The position numbers and the translations under genes were made by a program. Shown piece after piece: positions 39,328 to 51,893 of a DNA stretch of 64,000 bases (positions within the stretch are counted from its first letter, which is position 1; every line of letters starts with the position of its first letter). The notes under the pieces were generated by a model. That model was not told where the DNA came from, made no database searches, and saw only the letters and a program-made list of their open reading frames with translations. This DNA is from Lunularia cruciata (taxonomy: Eukaryota; Streptophyta; Marchantiopsida; Lunulariales; Lunulariaceae). The DNA is taken from positions 13,087,001 through 13,151,000 of the forward strand of contig OX419758.1 in assembly GCA_948567375.1 (NCBI GenBank), read 5' to 3'.

Positions 39328-40932
39328 ATGGCACCAATGGACCATCAAGCCTTATTTTCTTCTCCTCTGTCGACCTTCTGGTCGAGCTGTGCTGAGAACA
39401 ACAACATTCTTCCTGTGAAATCCGAAGGCATTTACAGCAACAACAGCAGCAGCAACGGGGGTTCGTTGTGTATGGACAGCCTGATGCAGCAGCAGGAGGA
39501 GGTGGTGAACCCCCCCAAGTATAGTATATCGCCCTTCCTCTCGACTACCAGCTCAGAAACCATGGTCCTCCCGGACTTGGATCAGGGGAAATGCTTTACC
39601 ACTGTCACTTCCACGCGCCGAGATGACTATTTGAATATCGCGGAAGTCTGGAGAACCCAGTCTACGCGAGAACCAGTGAATTATTCGGTCTGGAACAACT
39701 CTGAGACTGCCACTACCGCTACCACCTTCGCATCGGAAGTCGAAATTTGCAGCAACGATGGCAGCAGCCAAAGAGGGGTGGTAAGTCGATGCGATGTAGA
39801 TATATCCGACGATAGCTCCCTCGATGGAGGTCTGCCCGCTAGCAGCACTGTCAGTTCCGGGAACGATGGGGGGATGGAAGATGAGTTTGACGATGATGTT
39901 GTAGGTCTCAATAGCATTGATCTGTCGTCGATGAGAGATTTTTCACTGAGCTCCCCCCGACTGCTGCACAGAAATAACGTTGTTCCTCCCGTTAGTACCA
40001 CCCAAACCACAGAGCAGGCTAGGACAACACTGCTGGGTCCCTTAGACTTGAGGAGCTCTTGGGGGCTGGAGGCTGGAGCATCAGCAGGAGAGCAGGATCG
40101 CCTGTTGCAGGATTTGAAGTCTAAGCAAGAGAACAATTGGTGCAAGGGATCAAAAGCGTTGCAGGATTTGAAGCATAATGACACACCGAGCTTGGATTTG
40201 AAGTCCAAGCATGAAGCCCCTTCTCTAGACGTGAATGACAATTGGTGCAAGAAAATAAAAGCCAGCCCTCCATCCTCGCCTGATGGCAGCGTCGGACCAG
40301 CTCTTCTTCCGAGCATATCAAAATTACTGCCTCCCATCTCTGCCCCTTTTCCCAGCAGCTCCAACGCCTTCCACGTACAGCTCGGTTCTCCAGTACCGGA
40401 TTCGTCCAAGATCGGGGCCGGAGCTGTCAGTCCCAATAACAACATTATGGCCAACATCTCGCAAGCGATTCGGTTCCGGTCCAGTTTCCCAGCTCTGATG
40501 GCGGACAATGTCGTCCCGGAGAGGCCAAAGCGCCGCAACGTGAGAATTTCCAACGACCCCCAAAGCGTGGCTGCTCGACATCGGAGGGAAAAAATCAGCG
40601 ACCGGATTCGCTTGCTCCAGAGCTTGGTGCCCGGAGGATTCAAGATGGACACCGCTTCCATGCTGGACGAGGCCATCAGCTACGTCAAGTATTTGCAGGA
40701 CCAAGTGCGGACTCTCGAGGCACTTAACAATGCAGGCTTCGACCCTCGCATGACGTTTGCACCCATGCAAATGCGTGGTCCGATTGTTCCTTTCCGCCCT
40801 GGCCAAGGGAGCGATTGCTCCACCATGTCTCAAATTGCAGCACCCGGCCACGTTCTGGACCAGGGCATGTACGGGGTTGGACAGTCGGCCATGAAGTTCC
40901 CGAATGTTCCTCTGGAGCAATACTGTCACTGA
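39328..40932 (+). CDS. bHLH transcription factor, subfamily VIIIb (HECATE/INDEHISCENT-like)
   Basis: This is a single-exon gene of 534 residues, a nuclear DNA-binding regulator by family. The bHLH domain is near residues 401-467: basic region [20 protein letters not shown], helix 1 to LLQSLVPGG, and helix 2 with [18 protein letters not shown]. These match the VIIIb signature. As in HEC/IND proteins, the position that is Glu in canonical E-box binders is Ala (Ala 416). The N-terminal 400 residues are low-complexity, Ser/Asn-rich, with an acidic patch ([11 protein letters not shown]) that may activate transcription. An internal repeat of LQDLKSK and NWCK units lies at about residues 259-313. 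The first in-frame ATG, in a good context (GCAATGGC), was taken as the start. Angiosperm relatives act in carpel and fruit patterning and auxin responses; the role here is unknown. They are usually shorter. Confidence 0.93.
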   Translation: MAPMDHQALFSSPLSTFWSSCAENNNILPVKSEGIYSNNSSSNGGSLCMDSLMQQQEEVVNPPKYSISPFLSTTSSETMVLPDLDQGKCFTTVTSTRRDDYLNIAEVWRTQSTREPVNYSVWNNSETATTATTFASEVEICSNDGSSQRGVVSRCDVDISDDSSLDGGLPASSTVSSGNDGGMEDEFDDDVVGLNSIDLSSMRDFSLSSPRLLHRNNVVPPVSTTQTTEQARTTLLGPLDLRSSWGLEAGASAGEQDRLLQDLKSKQENNWCKGSKALQDLKHNDTPSLDLKSKHEAPSLDVNDNWCKKIKASPPSSPDGSVGPALLPSISKLLPPISAPFPSSSNAFHVQLGSPVPDSSKIGAGAVSPNNNIMANISQAIRFRSSFPALMADNVVPERPKRRNVRISNDPQSVAARHRREKISDRIRLLQSLVPGGFKMDTASMLDEAISYVKYLQDQVRTLEALNNAGFDPRMTFAPMQMRGPIVPFRPGQGSDCSTMSQIAAPGHVLDQGMYGVGQSAMKFPNVPLEQYCH

Positions 40933-43900
40933 TGGTGTTCGATTTGCTTCATTCACCTGAACTGATGCTACTTCCTTTCTAGTCATCATTGTAGATAGAC
41001 AGACAAGACAGACAGAGATAGAGTTATGGACACCAGAATGGAATACGAGGGTTTTGTGTGTCGCCATGCACTTAGTTAGTTATCAGTTGATAACGAGTTT
41101 GATCGATACACGACGAGGTTTACGACTTCCATCCATTGAGGATTTTTTATATGCAAGTTGGCTACACATTTGTGTAGGTCGGCTGACCGGTGTTGCAAAG
41201 ACAACATGGAGAGTTTTTTGACCTTCCACATTTACACCCCACAAGTTAAGTAGCTAAGTAGATGCCCCTCCAGATGATCAACAAAGAGGATTCTCTCCTA
41301 CCTTCCGGTTCGTCGCAGCAGCAGCTCTGGTTAAAGTGAGTTTTGTTCTCCGGCGCACTAATTCGGGAGTAATCAATCTACACATACAGTACACTGTTCT
41401 TAGTCAGTTGGCAACCCTCCCCTCCCCCTCCTTTAGCTTCACCTCTTTTAGTGTACATAATCTCAAAACGGATTGTTCATATTAAGTCTCTAATATGTTT
41501 AATTCAAATGTGATCTTCATTGACTTCAAGCGCCATCGTTTATCTCGTTTCGTATCGCGTCTCGAATAGAATCGATGAATGCATTTTTCTTTCGCGTTTC
41601 ATCTCTGCACTGTTCTTACGTAGCGTATCAGCGTCGATCCTGTCCTTGGTGGTCGATTGATACCTATCTCTAGGTAGAGAGGTCGACCAAGTTCGAGTGA
41701 GTGCTCGTCGCTTGCTTTCTACTCGTCGGGTGCGCTCAACTAATTGCGTGGTTATTGAAATCAATGTCATCGGTCGGCATAGACTCTCCAGAGTCTACGA
41801 GACTCAGATTATAATCTTGGGGTCCATATACCTGGTTGGGGTGGTGTGAGCACTAACTCGTTTTCTGAGCCGTTCTTTCATTTGTTTCAAACGTCACCTA
41901 GCACACAGACAGAGAGAGAGAGAGTAAACGGGAAAGATTGTGCAGCTCAAGCAGCCGCAGGCCCACGCTTATAAATAGCTTTGTGAAGAAGGTCTTTACT
42001 GTGTAGATTTGGAAGTCACAACCTTGTTATGAAGGAGATAGATTTTGCTGCCTGCCTGCTTGCTTGTGAGATTTGGTCTTACACTGCCATGCATCCGTAG
42101 CCTCCTTCTTGTTCTGCTTGTAAACAAATTCACTTTGTTGTATTGATGTCTGTTTACCAAAAGAATGGATAAGATACTGTAGCAGTACACACCACTGTTG
42201 CTGGGGCCAGACCACGACAAAATTTATCATTTGAAGCTAGGTCGCTTGCCCGATGCGATAGATTCCCAAGGACGACAAGAAAAGTACAATCGCGGAGCTA
42301 CTACTGTAGTGCACTCTTGGTTAAACAATCCAGGTAGGAGTACTTTTCCATGAGCAGATTTCCTCAAACTGTGTGTCAGAAAGTACCGCACCGCAGAAGG
42401 AAGAAGGAAGGAATCAGTCTTACAAGCCCTGAGAGAGATAGTATGCGAAGGTCATCTACTAGTGCGTGCTCAGTCTCCTGATTTTGTGATCAAAGAACAT
42501 TCCGCACCTGCGAAGAACTAGCAGTAGTGGTAGTAGTAACTAAAGATATTGTGATCTCGATGGTCAGGACTTTATGAAAGTTACCAAAGTGAATCAACGG
42601 ATTCCCAGAGAATACAACGCGCTAGTACATGACACGCATGCATCCAAGATTTCTGCTGCAGCAGCAGCACTTGTTTACCAAGTAGAGTTCCACTACTGCG
42701 GTACTTCTACTCATCCACCAGACGGACATGATCAGCACGCGCAAGCCTTAGGGCCTGGTTAGGTGAAGGGAGATCAAGGGGTGGTGATTCTCGCATTTTG
42801 CGCACCAAACATCACAGAAGTTTGCTCCTCCAAAATCTGTCATTCCGATCTGAAAACTGTAGGTGCAGCACTAGGTTTGCGAAACAGTGTGAGGAAATCC
42901 CTAAACCCTAAAGGTGCCATCTGTATGATTAGAGAGACTCAATCAAAGAACGAGCTGTCACAGCAACAAAATCTCGAGCGATCTCGGAAGAGATCGCCCG
43001 CGGTGTCACGACGAGATGATTTGAACAAAATCGCAGCGTAGGAAGATAAGATCGCCACGAGCCAGACACCGGCACCTCTGGACACGAAGAAATATCCGAC
43101 ACAAGCAACCGACCGGCGAAATTCGAGTCTACCTGGCACCCAATGGCAACATGAATCGAATTCCCCTTTGCTTCTGTCTCAATAGAAACCATCCAGGCTA
43201 CGGCCTCCGAACGACCGACATCACCCCGTTTACTCGGTTGCACGAAGTGGAACGAATCAAAAAATTGCGTAGAGGACGGTCCTGTCGTCAGGGAGCAGTT
43301 CTCGCAAATGGTGCGAAGAATCGCTTATGTTCAAGCTCTCTAATGTATGTCGGTAAAGTAGGGACAAAGGCGTGAGTTTTTCCGTTGAAATTGCTAGCAC
43401 ACTCAGGTAACTATTGAATTTCTTCGAACTGGGGTCAATGCCATTAGGCCCACCTAGGGAAGAAGCCGCGAAAAGAGGAACATCGGGAGGAGTCTCGCCA
43501 ATGATCCCCACGAAAATGGTGCTTCGGTGGTCAGCATTCACCCAGAATCTTTCTCTCAAGATAACAAATCGGAGATAGCTTACAGAGATTAGGAGTGGGT
43601 ACACCTTATTCCAGTCGCCTGACGAAGAATCGTCCTTAAAACTGCCAAATAGGTTACTGATTGACCAGTTCCTGTCCGTGCTCTTTCGGGCAATGCCTTC
43701 AGAAAAAATTTCTCATGATTCATTACAGTTGTACTCAGCAGATGACAAAGGACTAATGTCCGCTAAGAAACATAAGATATTTTTTAGGAATCATGCAGAA
43801 GCCCGACATGGATGTCAGACAGGCAATATTTCTCAAGCACCCGTGCACTCTCATCGTGCCACAGATGCACCTGGGATCATGGAACGATGATCAATCAATA

Positions 43901-44537
43901 ACTTCGTTGAATCATCCTCTGTGGAAGCGAGAGAAGCCCTACTACTGTCTGTCATTCAGCTCTCGAAGCATCTCGTAGTTAGCCACTGCGACATCTGGAT
44001 GCGAGTGAATACGGTAATCATCCAGATATAATACTGGCCTCACAGAATCGTCCTTTAAACAAACTGGCGCCTCGGTGCATCTGTTGGGCATCTGTTAGTC
44101 CTGAGAAGGATGACCTTAACGGTTGTAGACACGGACGTCTAATCCTATACTGACACGAGCCTCATCAGAAGTGAAATAGTCGGATAAATAACATCCTCAC
44201 GACATAGTTAAAATACTTCAACGGTGCACTATCTCGACTCCCGAGACTGTTGGACATCCTATTTCGCAGCTAAGTGCATTAGCTGTATACATTCACTCCA
44301 GAAGAGGATAAGCGGAAGCACTTAGAAAAGATATTGGATTTCTCCTCTTACAGGAGCATTTCAATTTTATGACTTCGGAACAGCAGCGGAGAGGCACTAA
44401 CTCGTTCAGAAAGGTTCTTAATTTCTGAATAGAGAACATTTCAGTTATTTCTTTATTACAGTATGATAAGATCCAGAGCATGGTTGCCCCCCACTATGAC
44501 AGCAGATGCTCACACCACCCGTTGTGTGAGGCAGAAA
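40933..44537. other. 3' flank of the bHLH gene and unassigned sequence
   Basis: Holds the probable bHLH 3' UTR, then sequence without a recognised gene. A TATA-like TATAAATA lies at 41,970-41,977 (plus), after a GA repeat, with no coding region identified behind it. Two plant telomere-type units (CCCTAAACCCTAAA) lie at 42,899-42,912; in promoters such telo-boxes often mark housekeeping genes. Frames at 42,929-43,604 on the minus strand look partly protein-like (PDVPLFAASSLGGPNGIDPS) but have no recognised domain. Confidence 0.45.
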
Positions 44538-47500
44538 CTAACCCCTACCTTTCTCAAGCCCTAGTACGTATGCAACGAGACCTACGTAAGGAACGAATCT
44601 AAGAATCTCCACTTGTTTCCTCTTGTCGTCCCTGACGTTGCTCAGATTGTCCCCAATGAGCCACGGCTGGAATAAGCAGTACAAGACTATGTCCCAAACG
44701 AATGCATATGCAAGACGCTCACTCCCTGCATACTGTATTAGATAATTCCAGCGCTCTCCAACACCTCCAAAATCGCGATCGGGTCTACCATATAAAGCCC
44801 AGACTACGGAGAAGAGACCCACTGCAGCACCTGTTAAACCTACAGAGTACGCTCCTTGAATGAACACTCCACTGATACTGCTGAGGTCGATTCCCAGAGG
44901 CAATTTCTTTTTTGTGGAGGCGGGGGGAGGTTTTGCTTGGCTTGCTCTAATGGCCATGTACGGGGCAAGGACAGCTGCCATTTAGCAGAAGATTCTTCTT
45001 CTCAGTACTGACTCAATCATGTTCGATAAATTCAAGAGAATGATGACGACCAAAGCAATAATAGATTGCAATGCTGCAAAAACGCACTACTTGAACCTTG
45101 ACATTCATCGAGACCCAGGACGAACTTACTTACTGTTTGTTAAAAGCATTTGAATTATCCACAGGGCTTCCAGAGAACCCCCAAATCTGTCCCGTTTCCT
45201 GTCCGTAAAAAGTAATGGTGCAAACAAGAGGGTCCAGCCTAGAACAAAATTGAAAAGGCCCTCTGCCACCTGATAGAGGAATAAAAACGTACATGCTGCC
45301 ATCAGAATTCTGATATTCCGACACCAAGCATCCTGATCGCCATCTCAAGAGAACCTTTAGCAATCCACTATCCTCACAAGAAAATGAAAGATTCCAATTC
45401 ACAAGTTTATGTTCATAATGAATCTAGCTGAACAATATCAAACAGTTGGATGGTTCACATACCGGGTGCACGACAGGAGCGAATCCATGGATCCCAACTG
45501 TTCTGTCCAATCCAACACAAACCCACAGATGTGTTATGTTAAATCTTTCTAACGTCAAAGCAGAAACCCAACTCTCGCTAAAAAATTGTACCGCAGTCAT
45601 GAATCTTTATCAGACCCTCTGGCTCGAGCAGCAACGAATGCCATACAGTTACACTCTAAATTTTCTGTACTAAAGACTTGCACCCAGGTCATATTTCAAT
45701 CGTAACTTTTGAAGAACCCAGCTCTAGATACAAGGAGACCTTTCAGAGTCAACATGGGTGGTTTGTTACTAACGATGTCCAAGTGCATATTTTGCGGAGG
45801 CAAGATTAAAAGCTGACAACAGTTGCAAAGGTTGAGTTAGCTCGTTCGTTGATGAAAAGCATGAACTCGAAGAATGAGCTGCTACGTCAACACTAACAGG
45901 TATGATGGACAGTGACATTCTCTGACAATCCGCTTCTGGACGATTTCTTTCAAGACCAGGCCAAGTTACTCAGAAAAATTGTTGAGATACACTATTTGCT
46001 TGCTCCCTTAAGGCCTCAACGTTCGACCTCTGTAAAATTGCGACCTGTCATAGAAAGTTGATTGTACTCAGAATCGTACATGGAAGGGTTGCAGTCCTAT
46101 CCTCACCATAAAATGGAACGGTCCTTCTCAATCACCCGCCGTTTATAGTAAAAGAATACACGGGATACTTGATGCTAGTCATGTCAAGAGATACCGGTGG
46201 GCAAGGGAAGGCTCCTTGTACCAGCCAAGGTGTACTGAATGACATTTCATAGCGTATTTTAGCCTACCTTGGATGCTCTGGCGTTGAAAACTTTCACGCT
46301 GAAAAACCAAAAGGGGCGAGTGTACATCGTGTTCAGAGTTCATGAATTGATAACACTTTTAGAAAGATTTTGCATTCCTCTACATCTCACACTGAATATC
46401 TAGGTTAAGTGCAACAAACGTTTCCCCTGATGATCTCAAGATCCTAGGAAGCTTGTGAAGTAAAGGCTCCAGTAACAGCAGATAGCGGAATCACTGAACT
46501 GGAAGTATGTCAGAGCTTGGACCTCTCTATCCCCAATTACAAGCGGCAGAAACTGATCAGCGGTTATGTTTAACTTTCCACAATCCCACAATGAAATTGT
46601 TATCATTCAGTACAGTCCTTGGGCCATTTAACGTGGATTTTGTTTGCAGCTATACCGTGATTAAATCCAAGGTGTCTTCACGAATATGCGGGTGTATAAA
46701 TCAGAGGCGTACATTACATAAATGTCTCTACTAGCGAACTTACAAAAGCAACACCCACGGGTATTGTATCTGGAAAGAGCTAGGGAACGAAACTGAAGGG
46801 CCTTTAAGGATGAGTGCTTGCAGAAACCTGCTCCTGACCACGGCAACCACGTTTAGAATGAAGCAATTATCAAGTTTGGAAGGATATGTTCACGATCCTT
46901 CGGCATCCTCAGAATTTCAGTTCAGCCAGTTTAGGATTTCAGATTAGAAATGTTTCCCAAATGAAACCTACAGGCAACAAACCTCTGACAATTAACGGTC
47001 ACCCGACCTCTTAGGTGCTACTGTAGCATATCGATTGACCAACTCCAGATTGAGCTAATAAGATTCAGCTTGTTAGATCGTCGTTATCAGTAATCAATCG
47101 AATACATAATATAAGGTAGAGAGAACGGTGGATGAGGAATATAGCGTACCCATATCCGCCAAGATACCCGTCAACGGCAACACGAAGAAGAAATTTAAAG
47201 AGAGATCAATAAGCATTTGAATTGTAGATGGAGAAATGGCCCACGCTGGATCGCCCTGCAGAGTTCACCAAGTGCCTTTAAATTATAAATATGGAGCCAC
47301 AACGACAGGAATCGAGATATGATTTGTAGTGTACGTTATACCCCTCTTGACAAGTTGTGGAAGAGCTACACCGTAGCTCTTCCACAACTTAGAATTGTTT
47401 TCCACAAAATTCGAGAGGAAAAACACTTACTGGTGCATAAGGAAGAATAAAAAGCCAACCAACGTAAATTGCTGTTATTGCCCAGCAGACCACTTGAGCT

Positions 47501-47856
47501 GCTACCGGAGACTCGTTATCTTCAGTAAGACTATCGTTGTCGATTTCATATTTTGCTTTACATGTTGTCAACAACAATCTTCTGCTACAGGAGCTGAACT
47601 TCAAAGCCTCCGAATCCAAATTCTTCATCCCTAGACCTCCCACAATCCCTGCATTCCTCGAGCACGACAAAGATGTCTCCCTGACAGTTCTTTCCCTCCG
47701 TAACAAGCCTCTTCCGAAACTCCAACACAGAGGTTTAAACCCGCAAAAACTGACTGCTCTAACGTAGGGCAATCCAAGAGACAATCCAATGATGAGCCGC
47801 GTCTTTGAACACGCCATCTCGGCCACTCTTTCAATCTCCATCATCACAAAGCACAA
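44538..47856 (-). CDS. plastid-targeted multi-pass membrane protein, six exons, uncharacterised family
   Basis: Exons on the minus strand are 47,856-47,431; 47,255-47,150; 46,792-46,744; 46,298-46,268; 45,269-45,134; and 44,974-44,538. All introns are GT-AG and phases agree throughout, giving up to 394 residues (381 if the start is the Met at 47,817). The N-terminus is Arg/Ser-rich and poor in acidic residues, like a chloroplast transit peptide. It is followed by about six or seven hydrophobic spans, including VVCWAITAIYVGWLFIL, LSLNFFFVLPLTG, EGLFNFVLGWTLLFAPLLF, AVGLFSVVWALY and VWDIVLYCLFQPWLI. DRKRDRFGG and YMAIRA lie between spans. I take it for a conserved plant protein of the thylakoid or envelope without known function. 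The 49-bp and 31-bp exons are inferred from splice motifs and phase, and are the least certain part. Confidence 0.8.
47352..47390. repeat. perfect 18-bp inverted repeat with 3-base loop in intron 1
   Basis: AAGTTGTGGAAGAGCTAC (47,352-47,369) and GTAGCTCTTCCACAACTT (47,373-47,390) are exact complements separated by ACC. It lies about 40 bases inside intron 1 of the plastid membrane protein gene, close to the 5' splice site, and would fold into a stable hairpin in the transcript. Confidence 0.95.
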
Positions 47857-48300
47857 CTGTGTTACACTGATGTCAACGAGCGAAACTGTCTGAACAAGTT
47901 TCTTAGCTCAAGGGCAACGAATTGGAGACATCTCCTGTCACAGGTTCAAATCCAAAGTATCTCCGGGCCAAATTACTTTCAGTTTTCACACTCGCTTACA
48001 CTACTCCCGGAGCCGGAACTTTCATTCTCAACCAACTCACCCCTCAGCCCGGCCTCACTCCAACAATGTAACAATGCGATTCTGGCGTCTGCCTGCTGGT
48101 AACCACTGGCAAACCATTCAATCCTAAGTTGAATTCGAGCGCCGATGAAACGTGCTTTTCAGAGTCCTCAGCCTCCACTTGGCAAGATTATGCTCAAGTC
48201 TTTCTCGTCCGCAGCAACCACGTCCTCCTTACACGCACAAATAGAGGTGCTCCAATCTCCACCGAGGCTTTCGAGTAATGCCCATTTAGTTTCATGTTGT
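47857..48300 (-). promoter_or_regulatory. upstream region of the plastid membrane protein gene
   Basis: The region holds the presumed 5' UTR and promoter. No TATA box was identified with confidence. Composition falls sharply to AT-rich beyond about 48,300, which probably marks the edge of gene space. Confidence 0.4.
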
Positions 48301-49700
48301 GACGACGAAGTAGACTGAATTAGTCAATAATAGTGGTTCCTAGCCGTCCGTATAATCTACTTTTCTTATCGCACTAACCCGAGAAATATTAAACTATAAT
48401 TATGAAAATATTAATAACATAACATCAAGAACTTATAGAACATATAACTTAGATATTGTAACTAAGAAGTACTAATGGGAGTTTAGTAGAAATTTTTTTG
48501 TATGTATCATAATTGATAAGATCCAAAATGAATGAAAGAAGTACTAGCTCATAGTTGTATTCTTTTGTTGATCATATCGATTTATTGTAAAGTTGATGAA
48601 GCATTTAATTATACATAAAAATAGAATATAACCATGACAAATGCTAATGAAAATTATCAACCCAAAAGGGATGATGCTTTATTTTTATCTGAAATAATAA
48701 TAAACACTTTTTTTTTATAAAATGTATTAATTTGGATATAATTCTGGTAGATTAACATGATTGAGCAACTATATGTAATAATTGAAATGAGAAGACTAAA
48801 CAAGGAAGGTGAAAATTACTATACAAAAGGAAAAGAATTTAAGTTGCACCTTATGATAAATTTATAACATTAATTTAAAAGAAAAAATTATTTTAACCAA
48901 TAGATCAAATGAGGTAGATCCATTCCACATGAGGCTATGTTGAACCTCGCCCCATACACACATCTTCAGGTAGAAACTTAGATCATCTAGCAATTCAAAT
49001 AATATCAATTTATAATATCATTACATCATGAAATTATGGTCGAACAACATATTGATTTTGTTTCTAGGTAAGTGGGATACATGTTAGTTGAAATTGCTAC
49101 TCGTTGGCTTCCCATAAACTTGATCCTTCTTTACTAAGATAGACTTTAGATCAAAACAGAGTTCTTGAAATTTTTGGAAGTTATTATTGAAGCAGGATGA
49201 ATATGATTCGATAATTTTTACTTCTTACTTGGTTGATAGATTTCACTTGATTTAAAAAATATACTATACTAGAGAACTGGTTGAGTATTGTTGCTTCAAG
49301 TTAAGAGTTTGCTGGTTTCCTTAGGTTAATCGGAAGAATAAAAATAAAAATAAAAATAAAAACTATCGAAACATTATACTTTATTAGAGAATTGGTTGAA
49401 TATTGTTGCTTCCCAGATTGAAAGATGGCGATCTAGATCTGTAACAAGAAGAAGAGTGCGAACCTTGTATTTACATTAGAATTCTTCTAGAATTGTCAAG
49501 ATTAGAAGTCCAAATTCTCTCTTACCATAATTTGGACTTATAATCTTGACAACCTCAATGATATGGTTGTGAGTTAGGCTCACAACTAACTGTAGTATAC
49601 AAATGACCACAATAAGAGAGGTTAAGAAACCAATAACAAAATCCTTCATTATATGAGTATATTTATATATCAAAATTCATGGCAAAACAAAAAGCAAATT
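48301..49700. other. very AT-rich sequence, no gene
   Basis: No open frame of note. A local duplication shares TTATTAGAGAATTGGTTGAA-type sequence between about 49,263-49,303 and 49,370-49,411. AAAAAT units repeat near 49,338-49,362. Confidence 0.5.
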
Positions 49701-50400
49701 ATTTATTTAAATCAAAAGCAAAGATACTTCCTTAGGGAGTCGAACAATCTTGAAACGAATGATTGCTTTTAAATTCTATAATACATCTGCTAAAAACTAT
49801 TGATACTCATATGCAATCAAGAATTATTAACAAATAAATTTTAATTTTTACGGTTATAAATTATCAAAATTTTATTCTATCATATATTAAAATTAAGAAG
49901 AAAGATTTTTCCATATATAACTGAACAATCTTGAAATTAATGAATGATTTTCAACTCTATGAATATATCTGTTAAAAATGTTGATACTAAAAAAAAGGTG
50001 AATGCATAAATTTAAAAAAAAATTGATCTTTTTTATTTATCTATTTACATTTATAAATCATCAAAATTTTATTATGTCTTATATTAAAATCAAAGACAAA
50101 GTATTTCCATAGAGTTGGAGCAACCTTGAAATGAATGCATTGATTGAAATTCTATGAGAAGTCTATTAAAAATTGCTGATGCTGAAAATAGTGAAAACGC
50201 ACATAAAATTAAAAAAAATAGATATTAAATTTATAAATCATCAAAATGTTATGTTGGCATAAACTAAAATAAGAAGGCAAAGATCTTCAAATATCTGTAA
50301 CAAAATATTTCTGCTAGAAATGGTCAAAATCACATAATAATTTTTATTATTTACATTTATAAATCTTCAAAATTTTATTTTGTCATAAACTAAAATAAAA
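49700..50400 (+). repeat. AT-rich satellite, tandem units of about 180-195 bp
   Basis: The anchor GAACAATCTTGAAA...AATGA recurs at 49,742, 49,923 and (as GAGCAACCTTGAAATGAATG) 50,118. Each is followed in the same order by ...CTATGA.TAT.TCTGTTAAAAA, TTGATACT, and TTATAAATCATCAAAATTTT. A fourth, shortened unit runs to about 50,400. Units are diverged, so the array is old. Confidence 0.8.
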
Positions 50401-51893
50401 GGTAAAAGATGCTTGTATTCATAGTCAAACTAAGGTCCACATGATTATTAAACATGTGCCAAGTCTATGGAAGCTTGATATATCAAACTTATTTATTAAG
50501 CATATTAAAGTCATATTTAGTGAGATGCACCTATCATATTAATTTAAAGGTCAAAGTAGATTTGAGAAAATAAAAATATAAAATAATTTATTATTATTTT
50601 ATTTAGTTAGTTTTAAACTAATATATTATAGGATCAATTTGGTCAAAATTGTGAAACATATTTCAAATGTGTATTTGCTCAATGAAGTTAATATAGAAGG
50701 ACTATGTATTTTCTATTTAATTACTTTTCATATCCTATGAGTGCTTGTATTTCATAGGATAATATTATTTCCTTACTAAGAAACAATCTAAGTTTAATAT
50801 GTTCTACTTAAGATATAATTAATCAAATTTCATTCTCTTTGCTAAATTTTTTAATGGTTCTGCTGAGTGGTCTGAGATAAAATAAGCATAAAATGAAAAT
50901 GTTAAAAAATGAGATGGACATTTTGTTCACTTCTTTCTTAAAGAACAACTTATAACTTGGTAATTCAACATTTTATGTGAAGAAGTAAAGTAGTCAAACA
51001 GAACTTTAGACAAAACTTCCAAAAATAAAATCGTTGTTTTGGAAATGACTTCAATAAACACCCAAGATATCATTCAATGGGTAAAGGAATCATTCAAGTG
51101 CTCGTTAAGCATGCTAAAAGTAATATTTGATATTGAATTAGTTTTTTAATACTCAATATTCTCACATAAATACAACATTCTTCTTGAAGATATAAGAAAA
51201 ATTAAAGTTGATGTATCATATAATACTAATTTAAGATAATGAGGCTCAAATTTGATATAAGAAAATTTTTGTCACTCCCTACAAACTTTGATATTTCTTA
51301 AAATTATAGAGAAAATAGTATTTGCTCATGCATATTATACATAAAAGAAATGTTGCAAAAGCTCAATCCATCACAAGCCACACACAAAACAAACATGATT
51401 ACTCAAGATTAAAGATACAGCTTTTCTTTTATGAGATCAGAAAATAGTTACTATTTGATTGTATGTTGGAGTCTTAAAAGAAAAAAACACCCTCCTTACT
51501 GGTTGCTTTTTGAAAGCTCACCTCTAAAATCTTCTCCACAAAGTTACTTCTTTGTTTTGCTTCCCAAAGTCTTTCATCCACCATGACTACCAAAGTCATT
51601 CTCCTCCGTTCAATATTCTTGAGTCTTATTCTTGGATTTCCTTTGTTGCTTCAATTCCAATTCATTCTTCTTCACTTTGTTTTATACATTACTCTTTCCA
51701 CCTTTGTTCTTGGAGTCATTTTCCCAAATGCTCTTTTTTATTTGACTTAATTGCAACTTTGGTCTAATTGCTTTCTTCACTACAAACTCTTACTTTACAG
51801 TTGGGATCAAAATTGAGACCTTTGGTTTAGATATTTATTAAAAATAGAAAACAAGTTTCTTTTATATAGAATTAATAGTTGGATGGATATATA
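50401..51893. other. AT-rich sequence interrupting the satellite
   Basis: No gene seen. The short frame at 51,552-51,767 is Ser/Phe/Leu-rich without a motif. The same satellite resumes at 52,331, so this stretch is probably an insertion or old rearrangement inside the array. Confidence 0.4.

Noticed and set aside
39681-40676. 331-codon open frame antisense to the bHLH gene
   Set aside because: It is the mirror of the GC-rich bHLH coding sequence, has no domain, and the plus strand carries a clear bHLH domain.
40324-41067. 247-codon minus-strand frame over the bHLH 3' end
   Set aside because: Shadow of the same coding region; His/Val-rich composition without a recognisable motif.
47940-47965. 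tRNA T-arm-like GGTTCAAATCC
   Set aside because: No surrounding cloverleaf or A box; it lies in the upstream region of the plastid protein gene.
49700-50400. possible CRISPR-like spaced repeats
   Set aside because: The whole ~185-bp unit repeats, not a short repeat with unique spacers, and the DNA is a plant nuclear genome.
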